The position numbers and the translations under genes were made by a program. The notes beneath the pieces are model-generated. The model searched no databases. It was not told where the DNA came from and worked only from the letters and a program-made list of their open reading frames with translations. Below, in pieces: positions 45,386-53,529 of a stretch of 64,000 nt of DNA. Source of the DNA: an uncultured Acetatifactor sp. (lineage in GTDB: Bacteria > Bacillota > Clostridia > Lachnospirales > Lachnospiraceae); assembly GCA_910589655.1 (NCBI GenBank), contig CAJUTJ010000015.1, positions 4,938 to 68,937 of the forward strand, given 5' to 3'. Positions within the stretch are counted from its first letter, which is position 1. The number at the start of each line of letters is the position of its first letter.

Positions 45386-46528
45386 TTACCATTCCACAGG
45401 TATATAGCGGAATACATAGTTTTCGTCTTCATAGCTCATTACGCACACTCTGCCGTCCCACAGAAATCCCATAGCCAAGATATCCTGTCCGTTGCCGACA
45501 ATGTTTTCTATTGTCAATACCTGTCTCAGTTCCGTGCCGTCATAACTCCAGACGCCCTCCCCTTTGTTAGCCAGCAGCAGCTCCGTATTGACACCTGCCT
45601 GAAGCACGCTGAAAGTAGGACGCATAGCATTTTCCGGCAGATTTGCACACTTCTCAATGCTGCCCTTTTCAATATCAATCACTCCCAAAATATCATCTCC
45701 GCTTACATTGAACACACCGTACAAAGCTCCGGAGCGGCCCATACCGATACCAATGATTTCTCCGCTAAAGTTCAGGCTTCCCACAGACTGCCGTCCAAGG
45801 TCAATCACCATAATTTTCTCGCTGGACGCAAAATAATAATTTCCTTGCCGGTCTACTGCCATCCAATCGGGAATGGTAATTCCGCCTTTCACGCTTTCCG
45901 TTATATCAATAGTCTGTTCCGGTTCCCCGTTTCTGCCCACCACCCAGATTTCTGTTCTTCTGTCGGCCAGAGCATCATCCGTTTTCTGAGAAAACAGCAA
46001 ATGCCACCTTCCTTGACTGTCTATACATGCCCTATATGCAAACATATCCTTGGGAATCTCCAGTGCAAACTGCTGCACCGTATCCTCCTCTATTCCGATT
46101 CTGCCCGCAAAATAGGACTCCTCCGCCGGATGATCCCCGTTAAACTCTCCCAAAAAGCCCGTGGTATAGATACTGTCCCCGCCTATGGCCTTGCAAGAGC
46201 TCATAAAAGAGGTTCCCTGATACATTACGACGGCTTCATTGAAATTGATTTCCGGCCGCGTCACCGGGCTGTTTTCCGAATTGTCCGCAGCCGGCGGATT
46301 CGCCCCTTCATTGAAGCTTCCTGCTCCGTTCAAATCCTGTGTCCCCACCCATTCCCCGGTTCCCATAACATTGATATCCACTCCGCCTGACATAAACACC
46401 CTCATATCTTCCACTTTTGCAATGTCTGCTTCCGGATCCCCGCATCCTCCGAAAAACAACATTACAAACACCAGCACCAAAAGCACCACCTGTATTCTCT
46501 TTATTTTTGTCATTGTCGATTCTGTCAT
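45386..46528 (-). CDS. Lipoprotein with beta-propeller-like repeats, function unknown
   Basis: 380 residues. Lipoprotein signal VVLLVLVFVMLFFGGC (lipobox FGGC). The rest is rich in beta strands with blade-like repeats (DSQGRWHLLFSQ, DRQGNYYFASSEKIMVIDL, GRSGALYGVFNVSGDDILGVIDI), suggesting a propeller. I cannot name the family. It is followed by a solute-binding lipoprotein; in related bacteria similar propeller and solute-binding segments can occur in one longer polypeptide, so the pair may be a split or pre-fusion state. RBS GGGGGAA seven bases before the ATG, and a good promoter at 46576-46604. Confidence 0.75.
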   Translation of the reverse strand: MTESTMTKIKRIQVVLLVLVFVMLFFGGCGDPEADIAKVEDMRVFMSGGVDINVMGTGEWVGTQDLNGAGSFNEGANPPAADNSENSPVTRPEINFNEAVVMYQGTSFMSSCKAIGGDSIYTTGFLGEFNGDHPAEESYFAGRIGIEEDTVQQFALEIPKDMFAYRACIDSQGRWHLLFSQKTDDALADRRTEIWVVGRNGEPEQTIDITESVKGGITIPDWMAVDRQGNYYFASSEKIMVIDLGRQSVGSLNFSGEIIGIGMGRSGALYGVFNVSGDDILGVIDIEKGSIEKCANLPENAMRPTFSVLQAGVNTELLLANKGEGVWSYDGTELRQVLTIENIVGNGQDILAMGFLWDGRVCVMSYEDENYVFRYIPVEW

Positions 46529-46575
46529 ATGTAATTCCCCCGCTTCTGTTTTTGGCTCCTGCCTCTGTAGTTCAC

Positions 46576-46604
46576 AGTATAAGCATGCTTTTTCCGAACT
46601 GCAA
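46576..46604 (-). promoter_or_regulatory. Promoter of the two-lipoprotein operon
   Basis: Minus strand: TTGCAG (46599-46604), 17-base spacer, TATACT (46576-46581). The start codon lies about 40 bases downstream of the predicted transcription start. Confidence 0.75.
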
Positions 46605-46845
46605 TAGGGTTCATAAATCCTTAAACCCTTTCACCGCAGTTTTAAATCATTCTTCAAAAGGCTTAACATTTTATTCCGGAATCTTCATAAAAACTTCATA
46701 ATTCATAAAGTTTTATTTATTTTTGTTCGTATTCTGACAATCACACAAAATAGAATGGGAAAGGACGCGAACAAATCGGGGAAATGCTTTTTCAAACTCT
46801 TTTTGAAAGGTATCACCGCGGCAGGCGGTGCTTGTAATAACGACA
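46605..46845. other. AT-rich gap, nothing recognised
   Basis: Between the lipoprotein promoter and the fba terminator; contains several TTCATAAA-like A/T-rich stretches but no gene or repeat module that I can name. Confidence 0.4.
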
Positions 46846-46882
46846 AAAGCTGTCGAAACCGATCTACCGGTTCGACAGCTTT
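46846..46882 (-). terminator. Intrinsic terminator of fba
   Basis: AAAGCTGTCGAAACC (46846-46860) pairs with GGTTCGACAGCTTT (46869-46882) with one bulge. On the minus strand it is followed by TGTCGTTATT and lies about 80 bases past the stop. Confidence 0.75.
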
Positions 46883-46959
46883 AAAATTATTTCCTTTTAC
46901 ATTATTTCTTTTTATATTATGGTAAATATTCGTAACGCTTCTATTTCCCAAAGCACTTA

Positions 46960-47826
46960 TCAGTCTGCCATTCCTACGGATCCGAACAATTCCATCTTCT
47001 CCTTTACGGTAGCCTTGATTGCTTCGGCGCCGGGAGCCAGCAGCTTACGGGGATCAAATCCTTTGCCCTCCTGATCTTTTCCTGCTTCGATATATTTGCG
47101 GGTAGCTGCAGCAAAGGAAAGCTGGCACTCGGTATTTACATTAATCTTTGCTACGCCAAGGTTGATTGCCTTCTGAATCATATCGGCAGGAATGCCTGTA
47201 CCGCCGTGAAGCACCAGAGGAAGCTCCCCTGTCAGCTGCTGTACGGCATCCAGTGTCTCAAAGCTCAATCCCTGCCAGTTTTCAGGATATTTTCCATGAA
47301 TGTTGCCGATGCCTGCAGCAAGGAAATCAACGCCCAAATCCGCAATTGCCTTACATTCCTTGGGATCGGCACACTCGCCCATACCTACGACTCCGTCTTC
47401 CTCACCGCCGATGGAACCGACTTCCGCCTCAATGGACATTCCTTTACCGTGGGCCGCTTTTACCAGCTCGGTGGTTTTAGCCACATTCTCATCAATAGGA
47501 TAATGGGAACCGTCAAACATTATGGAAGAGAAACCTGCCTCAATACATTTATAGCAGCCCTCAAAAGAGCCATGATCCAAATGCAGCGCTACGGGAACAT
47601 CAATGTCCAGATCCTTCAGCAGACCGTTAACCATGCCTACCACGGCATGATAACCGCCCATGTACTTGCCTGCACCCTCGGACACACCGAGAATTACGGG
47701 GGATCTGCACTCTTTTGCAGTGAGCAGAATGGACTTTGTCCACTCCAGATTGTTAATATTGAACTGACCAACGGCATAATGGCCAGCCTTCGCTTTCTTC
47801 AGCATTTCTGTTGCAGAAACTAACAT
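46960..47826 (-). CDS. fba: Class II fructose-1,6-bisphosphate aldolase
   Basis: Cleaves fructose 1,6-bisphosphate to the two triose phosphates in glycolysis; zinc dependent. 288 residues. Visible: GQFNINNLEW, zinc and catalytic region VALHLDHGSFEGCYKCI, SIEAEVGSIGGEEDGV, and the phosphate-binding LVLHGGTGIPADMI. The start is set at 47826 (MLVSATEML), where GGAGGT lies seven bases upstream. It is a single gene with its own terminator. The gap upstream contains a CCCACtgcGTGGG hairpin reminiscent of leader L. Confidence 0.95.
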   Translation of the reverse strand: MLVSATEMLKKAKAGHYAVGQFNINNLEWTKSILLTAKECRSPVILGVSEGAGKYMGGYHAVVGMVNGLLKDLDIDVPVALHLDHGSFEGCYKCIEAGFSSIMFDGSHYPIDENVAKTTELVKAAHGKGMSIEAEVGSIGGEEDGVVGMGECADPKECKAIADLGVDFLAAGIGNIHGKYPENWQGLSFETLDAVQQLTGELPLVLHGGTGIPADMIQKAINLGVAKINVNTECQLSFAAATRKYIEAGKDQEGKGFDPRKLLAPGAEAIKATVKEKMELFGSVGMAD

Positions 47827-48011
47827 AGTACTTACCTCCACTTTCTTATTTTTATATTGGAATATTATAACATTTTTGTCCGGTTACTTCATTCCCACGC
47901 AGTGGGCTCGATTGCGCTTCGCTCCATCTCCCTCACGAGCCTTTCTCCTTTTTCCGCACTGCTTTGTGCTTGCGTGAACATTGTATCATATTTGGTGTAA
48001 AAATGGAATAG

Positions 48012-48899
48012 TTACTTTACTCTGATCTCTATTGCTTTGCAGAGATTTTTGATTCGGACGTTTTTGTGGGTGCCGCCGTTTTCTCCGTCCAAGGTCCATG
48101 GCAAGGGCTCGGCCGATTCCAGCTCCAGCTCCGCTGTGCGGAAGCAGTACATGGACTTCGTGTCAATATCACGGTTCAATAAAGAAAGTATGATATTGTT
48201 TAATTCCACCGGGTTCTTGGGCTTTTTTATCAAGGTGACTTCAAAGACGCCGTCGTCCAGCTTCACATTTTTGCCGGTAATATTTTTAAAGCCCCCCACG
48301 GAAACGGAGTTAGTGACCATGCCAAAGATAAAGTCATCCGTAATCACCTTATCCTCATAGGCAACCCTCATGGGATAGGATTTAATGGCGGGAAGGCGTT
48401 TCATTCCTTCCAGCACATAGGCCATATGCCCCAGCACATTTTTCATATCCTGTCCTGTCTCGTAGGATACATCGGTAAACAGTCCGAATGCCGCGATGTA
48501 GACAAACACATCCTCATTAAAAGCGCCCATATCACAGGGAAAATTTTTCCCTTCCACTATTGTCTGCGCGGCTTTTACCATATTTTTCGGAAGCCCCAGA
48601 CTTCCTCCGAAATCATTGGTACTTCCGGCGGGGATATATCCGATGGGCGTACAGAAACCGCTCTGGATCATACCCGTCACCGTCTCATCCAGAGTCCCGT
48701 CTCCGCCGCTGCATACTACCAGACTATAATCCTCCGACCTCTCCGCCACAACCTTACGGGCATCTCCCCGCTTCTGTGTGGGAAAGACCGTCAGTTCATA
48801 GCCTTCTCCGGCAAACACATTCAGAATGTCCGCAAGCTTCGTGCGGATCTGCGCCTTTCCTGCTTTGGGATTATATATAAATAACAGTTTTTTATCCAT
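48012..48899 (-). CDS. Diacylglycerol kinase family lipid kinase (YegS/BmrU/DgkB-like)
   Basis: 295 residues. N-terminal catalytic domain with YNPKAGKAQ, the SGGDGTLDETV nucleotide loop and IPAGSTNDFGGSLGL, all hallmarks of the diacylglycerol/sphingolipid kinase superfamily; C-terminal beta domain ends LDGENGGTHKNVRIKN. Bacterial DgkB recycles diacylglycerol to phosphatidate; the lipid here is not certain. ATG at 48899 (MDKKLLFIYNP) follows GGAG. The frame stays open for another 66 codons upstream because three 66-bp leader-L repeats are in frame; those residues are not likely to be part of the protein. Confidence 0.9.
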   Translation of the reverse strand: MDKKLLFIYNPKAGKAQIRTKLADILNVFAGEGYELTVFPTQKRGDARKVVAERSEDYSLVVCSGGDGTLDETVTGMIQSGFCTPIGYIPAGSTNDFGGSLGLPKNMVKAAQTIVEGKNFPCDMGAFNEDVFVYIAAFGLFTDVSYETGQDMKNVLGHMAYVLEGMKRLPAIKSYPMRVAYEDKVITDDFIFGMVTNSVSVGGFKNITGKNVKLDDGVFEVTLIKKPKNPVELNNIILSLLNRDIDTKSMYCFRTAELELESAEPLPWTLDGENGGTHKNVRIKNLCKAIEIRVK

Positions 48900-49096
48900 A
48901 TTTATACTCCATGTCCGCTCTGGCGGACTCAAAATCAATAGTTGAAAGCGCTTTTCTTTCAACCTTATACCCATCTGCGCGCTGCGGCGCGCACTCAAAT
49001 CAATAGTTGAATACGCATTTTTATTCAACCTTATACCCATCTGCGCGCTGCGGCGCGCACCCAGATCAATCGTTGAATACGCATTTTTATTCAACA
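48900..49096 (-). repeat. Leader L repeated three times in tandem (66-bp units)
   Basis: Units at about 48899-48964, 48965-49030 and 49031-49096. Each has a TTGAA hairpin (GTTGAAAG/CTTTCAAC in one, GTTGAATA/TATTCAAC in the other two, a compensated change), TTGATTTGAG-like spacer and a GC hairpin (GTCCGC/GCGGAC or GCGCGC/GCGCGC) followed by GGAGTATAA or GGGTATAA. The unit next to the gene supplies its ribosome binding site. Confidence 0.92.
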
Positions 49097-49108
49097 TGCC
49101 GTCATACC

Positions 49109-49155
49109 GCTTTGCGGCAGAAAGAAGCAGCGAGCCGCCCTTTCTGCGGCAAAGC
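49109..49155 (-). terminator. Long hairpin after the HPr-like gene
   Basis: GCTTTGCGGCAGAAAG (49109-49124) pairs with CTTTCTGCGGCAAAGC (49140-49155) with one mismatch. It lies 73 bases past the stop at 49228 and directly before the tandem leaders. No U-tract, so it may be an RNA-stability or attenuator hairpin rather than a classic terminator. Confidence 0.55.
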
Positions 49156-49227
49156 TCCGCTGTCTATGCTAAAAAAGGCAGAAACAACGGATATCCCTCC
49201 CATTGTCCTGCCCTGTTTTCCGATCCT

Positions 49228-49497
49228 TTATTTACCGCAGACTGCTTTGCCCGTTAAAAAGCTCTCGATTCCTTCCACTGCAGCCTGCTCGTCCTCACCG
49301 TCTGCGGACACTTCCAAATCCTCTCCGGTATCCAGTCCCAGACTCATCATTCCCATAATGCTCTTAGCATTGACTTTCCTGCCTTCAAACATAATATAGA
49401 TGGTACTGTCATACTTGCTGGCTTCTTGTACCAAATGTGCTATGGGTCTTGCATCAAGACCGTTTTCCAGTTTGACTTGGATATTTCTCTTTGTCAT
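49228..49497 (-). CDS. Crh-like HPr-family protein with Asp15 in place of His15
   Basis: 89 residues. HPr-family proteins carry phosphate in the PTS (on His15) and act as CcpA co-repressor when Ser46 is phosphorylated by HprK. Here the active-site motif reads GLDARP, so residue 15 is Asp, while Ser46 with its context (VNAKSIMGMMSLG) is intact. That fits a purely regulatory protein like Bacillus Crh, which has Gln15. Location next to whiA and rapZ also matches crh. The hprK gene for the kinase is at 53529. The ATG at 49497 has GGAGG five bases upstream, supplied by leader L. Asp may mimic a charged state; that is inference. Confidence 0.88.
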   Translation of the reverse strand: MTKRNIQVKLENGLDARPIAHLVQEASKYDSTIYIMFEGRKVNAKSIMGMMSLGLDTGEDLEVSADGEDEQAAVEGIESFLTGKAVCGK

Positions 49498-49785
49498 ACT
49501 AACCTCCATTCCGCTTTAGCGGCTCAAATAGATATGAAAAACGCTGTCTTTCGCGTTTTTCCTGTGTGAAACTTAATACTTCTTAGGCAGTGTCTTTTGC
49601 TGCCTTAGAAGTATTTTTCACACTTCCAAACATGCCGCCATTGGCGGCACAAACAATTTATGAATTGGTGCAAGTCTGGAAGAACGCTGCTCTTGCGTTC
49701 TTCCGTGTGAAGAAGCTCTGCTTGCAGAGCGTGAAATCACTTAGCGAGGTCTTTTCGAGCTTAGTGATTTCCTTCACACTTTGCG
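49498..49785 (-). repeat. Hairpin array C-B-D-L between whiA and the HPr-like gene
   Basis: Minus strand order: cassette C (49705-49783), linker B (about 49620-49704, stem AAGAACGC..GCGTTCTT), cassette D and leader L (49498-49625) ending GCCGCtaaaGCGGAATGGAGG before the start codon. D+L is almost base-for-base the same as at 28501-28628 and, with a 30-base deletion, at 62402-62496. Confidence 0.9.
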
Positions 49786-49828
49786 TCTGTCCAATGCAAC
49801 GCTACATATAATCAACCGGTTTAAACAA

Positions 49829-50692
49829 TTATCTTAAACTTTCGGCAAGCTCACCGAGCTTGCGCAATCTATGATTGACGCCGGACTTTCCCACCGGCGG
49901 AGTCAAATATCCACCCAATTCTTTTAAAGGAGCATCCGGATACTCCAGCCTCGCTTCCGCCATTTCACGCAGTGTCTCAGGCAGTTTTTCGAATCCGTAA
50001 TGCTTCCTGATATATTCGATGTCTTCTATCTGTCTGGCGGATGCGTTGACGGTCTTTGATATATTTGCCGTCTCGCAATTCACCCGTCTGTTCACGGAAT
50101 TCCGCATTTCTTTCAGAATCCTCATATTTTCCAGATTCATGAGAGATACCGGCGCTTCGCAGACATTCAGCAAATCTACAATGGCCGACCCTTCTTTCAG
50201 GTAAACCACATAATACTTTTTCCGGAGAACAATCTTTGCCTCTATGCCAAACTCCCGTATAACCTCCCGAAGCTGTACCGCCTTTTTTTCATTTGCGCAT
50301 ACAAATTCAAGGTGATACCCCTTCTGAGGGTCGCTTATGGATCCGGCGCTTAAAAACGCCCCCCTTAAAAAAGCTCTTTTGCAGCAGCTGTTCTTTATTG
50401 TCAACGGATTGACGGGCTCTTCCGTTCCCCCCGCCTTCCGTATAATATCCTGTACTTCCTGAGCCGTCAGGCAAATACCAGCTTCTATATTAAACAATTT
50501 TTTTAATAATGTAAAGCCTTTTTTAATTAATGCTTCATTTTCCGTCTGAAAGCCAATGGTATAGCCTCCCTCTTTGTCCCGCCCGAACTGCCCGCAGAAG
50601 CTCACCACCGCTGCGAGCTCCGCCAGCTGGCAATGCCTCGCGGAACTGATATGCTTCGCCAGCTCTTCTTTAACCTCTCCTGAAAACGACAT
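49829..50692 (-). CDS. whiA: DNA-binding protein WhiA
   Basis: 287 residues, full length. N-terminal LAGLIDADG-endonuclease-like domain lacking nuclease residues, and a C-terminal helix-turn-helix around RQIEDIEYIRKHYGFEKLP and LGGYLTPPVGKSGVNHRLRKL, the best-conserved WhiA segment. WhiA influences sporulation in actinomycetes and cell division or chromosome organisation in Firmicutes. It begins two bases after the rapZ stop, using a site inside the rapZ end (AGGGGA). The gap downstream is filled by a hairpin array before the HPr-like gene. Confidence 0.95.
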   Translation of the reverse strand: MSFSGEVKEELAKHISSARHCQLAELAAVVSFCGQFGRDKEGGYTIGFQTENEALIKKGFTLLKKLFNIEAGICLTAQEVQDIIRKAGGTEEPVNPLTIKNSCCKRAFLRGAFLSAGSISDPQKGYHLEFVCANEKKAVQLREVIREFGIEAKIVLRKKYYVVYLKEGSAIVDLLNVCEAPVSLMNLENMRILKEMRNSVNRRVNCETANISKTVNASARQIEDIEYIRKHYGFEKLPETLREMAEARLEYPDAPLKELGGYLTPPVGKSGVNHRLRKLGELAESLR

Positions 50693-50694
50693 TC

Positions 50695-51561
50695 TTAAGT
50701 CCCCTGATTCGTAATATCTCTGTGGTACAGCTTCATACCGTACTTACCCTTATCCTTCATACGCTTGTACAATTCATTGGCCAAAGTAACGCTCCTGTGC
50801 TTTCCGCCGGTACAGCCGATTGCCACCACCAGCTGATATTTTCCCTCTTTGACGTAATTGGGTATGAGAAAATGGATCATGTCCACCAGCTTTTCCATAA
50901 ACATTCCCGCTTCCGGAAAGCTCATCACATAATTCTGAACATCCTGATCATTTCCTGTCATTTTCTTAAGCTCGTCAATGTAAAATGGATTCGGGAGAAA
51001 ACGGACGTCAAATACAAGATCCGCGTCCGCAGGAATGCCGTGCTTGAAGCCAAAGGACATTACCGTTACCATGAGACTATTATATTCTTCATTTTTAAGA
51101 AAAATGCGGTCAAGTTCTTCTTTTAGCTCTCTGGTGAGCAGTTTGGAGGTATCGAGAACATATTCCGCATTTTTCCGAATGTTCTCCAGTACCTTCCGTT
51201 CTTTTCTGACGCCCTCCTCCACTCTGCCGCCCACGGCAAGGGGATGAACACGTCTGGTTTCCTTATACCGCTTAATAAGCGAAATATCGTTCGCATCCAT
51301 AAACAGGATCTCGAAATTATATCCCTTTATCCGGAGATCATTCAGTATTTTGGTAGTCTCCTCAAAAGACTGATCCGCACGGACATCCAGCCCCAAAGCC
51401 ACCTTACAGATTTCGCTGTTGGGAACGGATATCAGCTCCACGAATTTTTCAATGAGGGATACGGGAAGATTATCCACACAGTAAAAGCCCGCATCCTCCA
51501 GCATCTTCAAAGCGGTGCTCTTCCCGCCTCCGCTCATTCCCGTTACTATCACAAATCTCAT
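50695..51561 (-). CDS. rapZ: RNase adapter / nucleotide-binding protein RapZ (YvcJ)
   Basis: 288 residues. N-terminal P-loop TGMSGGGKSTALKMLEDAG and the C-terminal signature IGCTGGKHRSVTLANEL that binds signalling RNAs or metabolites in RapZ. In E. coli RapZ guides RNase E to the sRNA GlmZ to control amino-sugar synthesis; in Bacillus YvcJ hydrolyses GTP and affects competence. Start at 51561 follows GAAGGAGAAAG. It sits between murB and whiA; the yvcK/CofD-like gene that lies between them in Bacillus is absent here. Confidence 0.95.
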   Translation of the reverse strand: MRFVIVTGMSGGGKSTALKMLEDAGFYCVDNLPVSLIEKFVELISVPNSEICKVALGLDVRADQSFEETTKILNDLRIKGYNFEILFMDANDISLIKRYKETRRVHPLAVGGRVEEGVRKERKVLENIRKNAEYVLDTSKLLTRELKEELDRIFLKNEEYNSLMVTVMSFGFKHGIPADADLVFDVRFLPNPFYIDELKKMTGNDQDVQNYVMSFPEAGMFMEKLVDMIHFLIPNYVKEGKYQLVVAIGCTGGKHRSVTLANELYKRMKDKGKYGMKLYHRDITNQGT

Positions 51562-51659
51562 CCGACGCTTTCTCCTTCAACGTAACTTTACAGTCAATCC
51601 CCGTCCGCCAATTACGGCGCGGTTTCCCGCCGTTTCCCTATGGCTGCCTGACTGTACTG

Positions 51660-52568
51660 TCATCCTAAAAATATTACTTCCGGTTCCAAATCCACCCGGA
51701 ACCGCTCTTTCACCTGTGCCTGCACCTCTTCTATCACATCCCTGACGTCTTCCGCGGTGGCATTTCCCGTGTTAATAATAAATCCGCAATGCTTATCGGA
51801 TACTCTGGCGCCCCCGATCTGAAAGCCTCTCATGCCTGCTTCCATAATCAATTGTCCCGCATAATGTCCTTCCGGCCGCTTAAAGGTACTTCCTGCGCTG
51901 GGGTATTCAAGAGGCTGTTTTTCCCGTCTCTTCAACGTCAGTTCTTCCATTTTGGCATGAATTTCTTCCTTGTTTCCCTCTGCAAGCTGCATAGTGACCT
52001 CTGTCACGGTAAAGGGATGATTCTTAATGGTGCTGTAACGATAGCCGAATTCCATGGTATCATTATCCAGCTCCATAACCTCCCCGTTTTTATTGATGAC
52101 TCTCACCAAGGTCACTATCTGGCTCATCTCTCCGCCGTAGGCTCCGGCGTTCATCACCACGCCGCCGCCCAGTGTGCCGGGAATGCCGGAGGCAAATTCC
52201 AGTCCCGTGAGGCCGTGCTCATATGCCGTCTTCGACACCTGAGACAGCAGCGCTCCCGCCTGAGCCACAATCCTGCCGCCCTCCACCCGGATTCGGTTCA
52301 TCTTCGAACCAATCTGTATTATGATTCCCCGATACCCTCTGTCACTGACCAGTAAATTACTTCCATTTCCCAAGATGAAAAAGGGTTCTTCCACCAGATT
52401 CAGATATCTTTGAATCTTCTGCAGCTGCTCTTCGTTTTCCAACTGCAAAAAGCAATCAGCAGGTCCACCGATCCGAAAAGTGGTGTGACCTGCCATCTCC
52501 TCCTGTAAAAAAATGTTTTCTTCGGGAACATATCCCTTCAAAGCCTCAACTACTGCTGCACTGATCAT
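51660..52568 (-). CDS. murB: UDP-N-acetylenolpyruvoylglucosamine reductase
   Basis: FAD enzyme of the second committed step of peptidoglycan precursor synthesis, reducing UDP-GlcNAc-enolpyruvate to UDP-MurNAc with NADPH. 302 residues. FAD-binding segments TTFRIGGPADCF and ILGNGSNLLVSDRGYRG, GIPGTLGGGVVMNAGAYGGE, catalytic GYRYSTIK, the proton-donor Ser in SAGSTFKRPEG, and the C-terminal Glu in LEPEVIFLG. Start ATG at 52568 with AAAGGAAG eight bases upstream; longer versions of the frame would run through the upstream kinase gene. It follows that gene by 22 bases. Confidence 0.95.
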   Translation of the reverse strand: MISAAVVEALKGYVPEENIFLQEEMAGHTTFRIGGPADCFLQLENEEQLQKIQRYLNLVEEPFFILGNGSNLLVSDRGYRGIIIQIGSKMNRIRVEGGRIVAQAGALLSQVSKTAYEHGLTGLEFASGIPGTLGGGVVMNAGAYGGEMSQIVTLVRVINKNGEVMELDNDTMEFGYRYSTIKNHPFTVTEVTMQLAEGNKEEIHAKMEELTLKRREKQPLEYPSAGSTFKRPEGHYAGQLIMEAGMRGFQIGGARVSDKHCGFIINTGNATAEDVRDVIEEVQAQVKERFRVDLEPEVIFLG

Positions 52569-52590
52569 TCTGTCTACTTCCTTTTTCGTT

Positions 52591-53529
52591 TTAGCGCAAT
52601 ACCAATCCTGCCGCTCCGTAAATTCCCGCATCATTTCCCAGCTTTGCAAGTGCAAATTTGGCATTTCTGCACGCGGAAAATGCATACTTTTGAAATTCCG
52701 GTTCCACAAAGGTAAGTAAAATTTCCCCTGCTTTTGATACTCCGCCGCCTATTACAAATATTTCCGGATTGACTACATTTGCCACATTCGCCAATCCTTT
52801 CCCCAGATACATTCCAAACTCTTCCGCAATCTCTATTGCCACCCGGTCTCCGGCCTTTACCGCATCAAATACCGTTTTGGCGGATATGCTGCCTTCCCGC
52901 AGAACACTGGGGGCATCGTCCTTGGCCAGACGTCTCTTTGCCAGACGGGCAATACCGGTGGCGGAAGCATACTGCTCCAGACATCCCTTATTCTTACAGC
53001 CGCAGCTCTCCGTCTCCTCATCATTAATGTGGATATGTCCGATTTCTCCGCCGCCCCCCGCAGCGCCGGTCAAAATACGGCCGTCCGTGATAATCCCGCC
53101 GCCCACGCCGGTTCCCAGCGTCACGGCAACCATATTGTCATAGCCTTTGCCGCCCCCCTGCCACATCTCGCCGAAAGCCGCGGCATTGGCATCGTTTACG
53201 GCCTTTACCGGTACATCAATATATGCGCTCAATGCTCTGGGTATGTTAAAAGGCTTCCATCCAAGGTTCACGGCTCCGCCCACTATGGTTCCCTCGCTGT
53301 TTACCGCTCCGGGAGCGCCGACGCCGATTCCCATGATATCTTCCTTTTCAATCCCCTTTTCTTTCATTTTATCCAAAAGGCTCTGTGCCACATCGGGTAA
53401 AATGGACGTCCCTTCATTATCCTTCACCGTGGGAATCTCCCACTTATCCAGCACACAGCCCTCCTTGTCAAACAGACCGATCTTAACCGTAGTGCCTCCG
53501 ATATCCACTCCAAATGCATAATTCCCCAT
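52591..53529 (-). CDS. ROK-family glucokinase
   Basis: 312 residues. Phosphorylates glucose (probably) with ATP. ATP-binding GVDIGGTTVKIGLFD, catalytic Asp in VNDANAAAFGEMW, and the ROK zinc motif GHIHINDEETESCGCKNKGCLE. The length and position match Firmicutes GlkA-type ROK glucokinases. The start ATG (53529) overlaps the last base of the hprK stop codon (TGATG), so translation is coupled to hprK; a GTG one codon upstream is an alternative. Being placed with hprK and the Crh-like HPr links it to carbon-catabolite control. Confidence 0.92.
   Translation of the reverse strand: MGNYAFGVDIGGTTVKIGLFDKEGCVLDKWEIPTVKDNEGTSILPDVAQSLLDKMKEKGIEKEDIMGIGVGAPGAVNSEGTIVGGAVNLGWKPFNIPRALSAYIDVPVKAVNDANAAAFGEMWQGGGKGYDNMVAVTLGTGVGGGIITDGRILTGAAGGGGEIGHIHINDEETESCGCKNKGCLEQYASATGIARLAKRRLAKDDAPSVLREGSISAKTVFDAVKAGDRVAIEIAEEFGMYLGKGLANVANVVNPEIFVIGGGVSKAGEILLTFVEPEFQKYAFSACRNAKFALAKLGNDAGIYGAAGLVLR

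Noticed and set aside
48900..49096. Possible CRISPR array
   Set aside because: The three 66-bp units are contiguous with no unique spacers, no leader and no cas genes nearby; they are repeated gene leaders.
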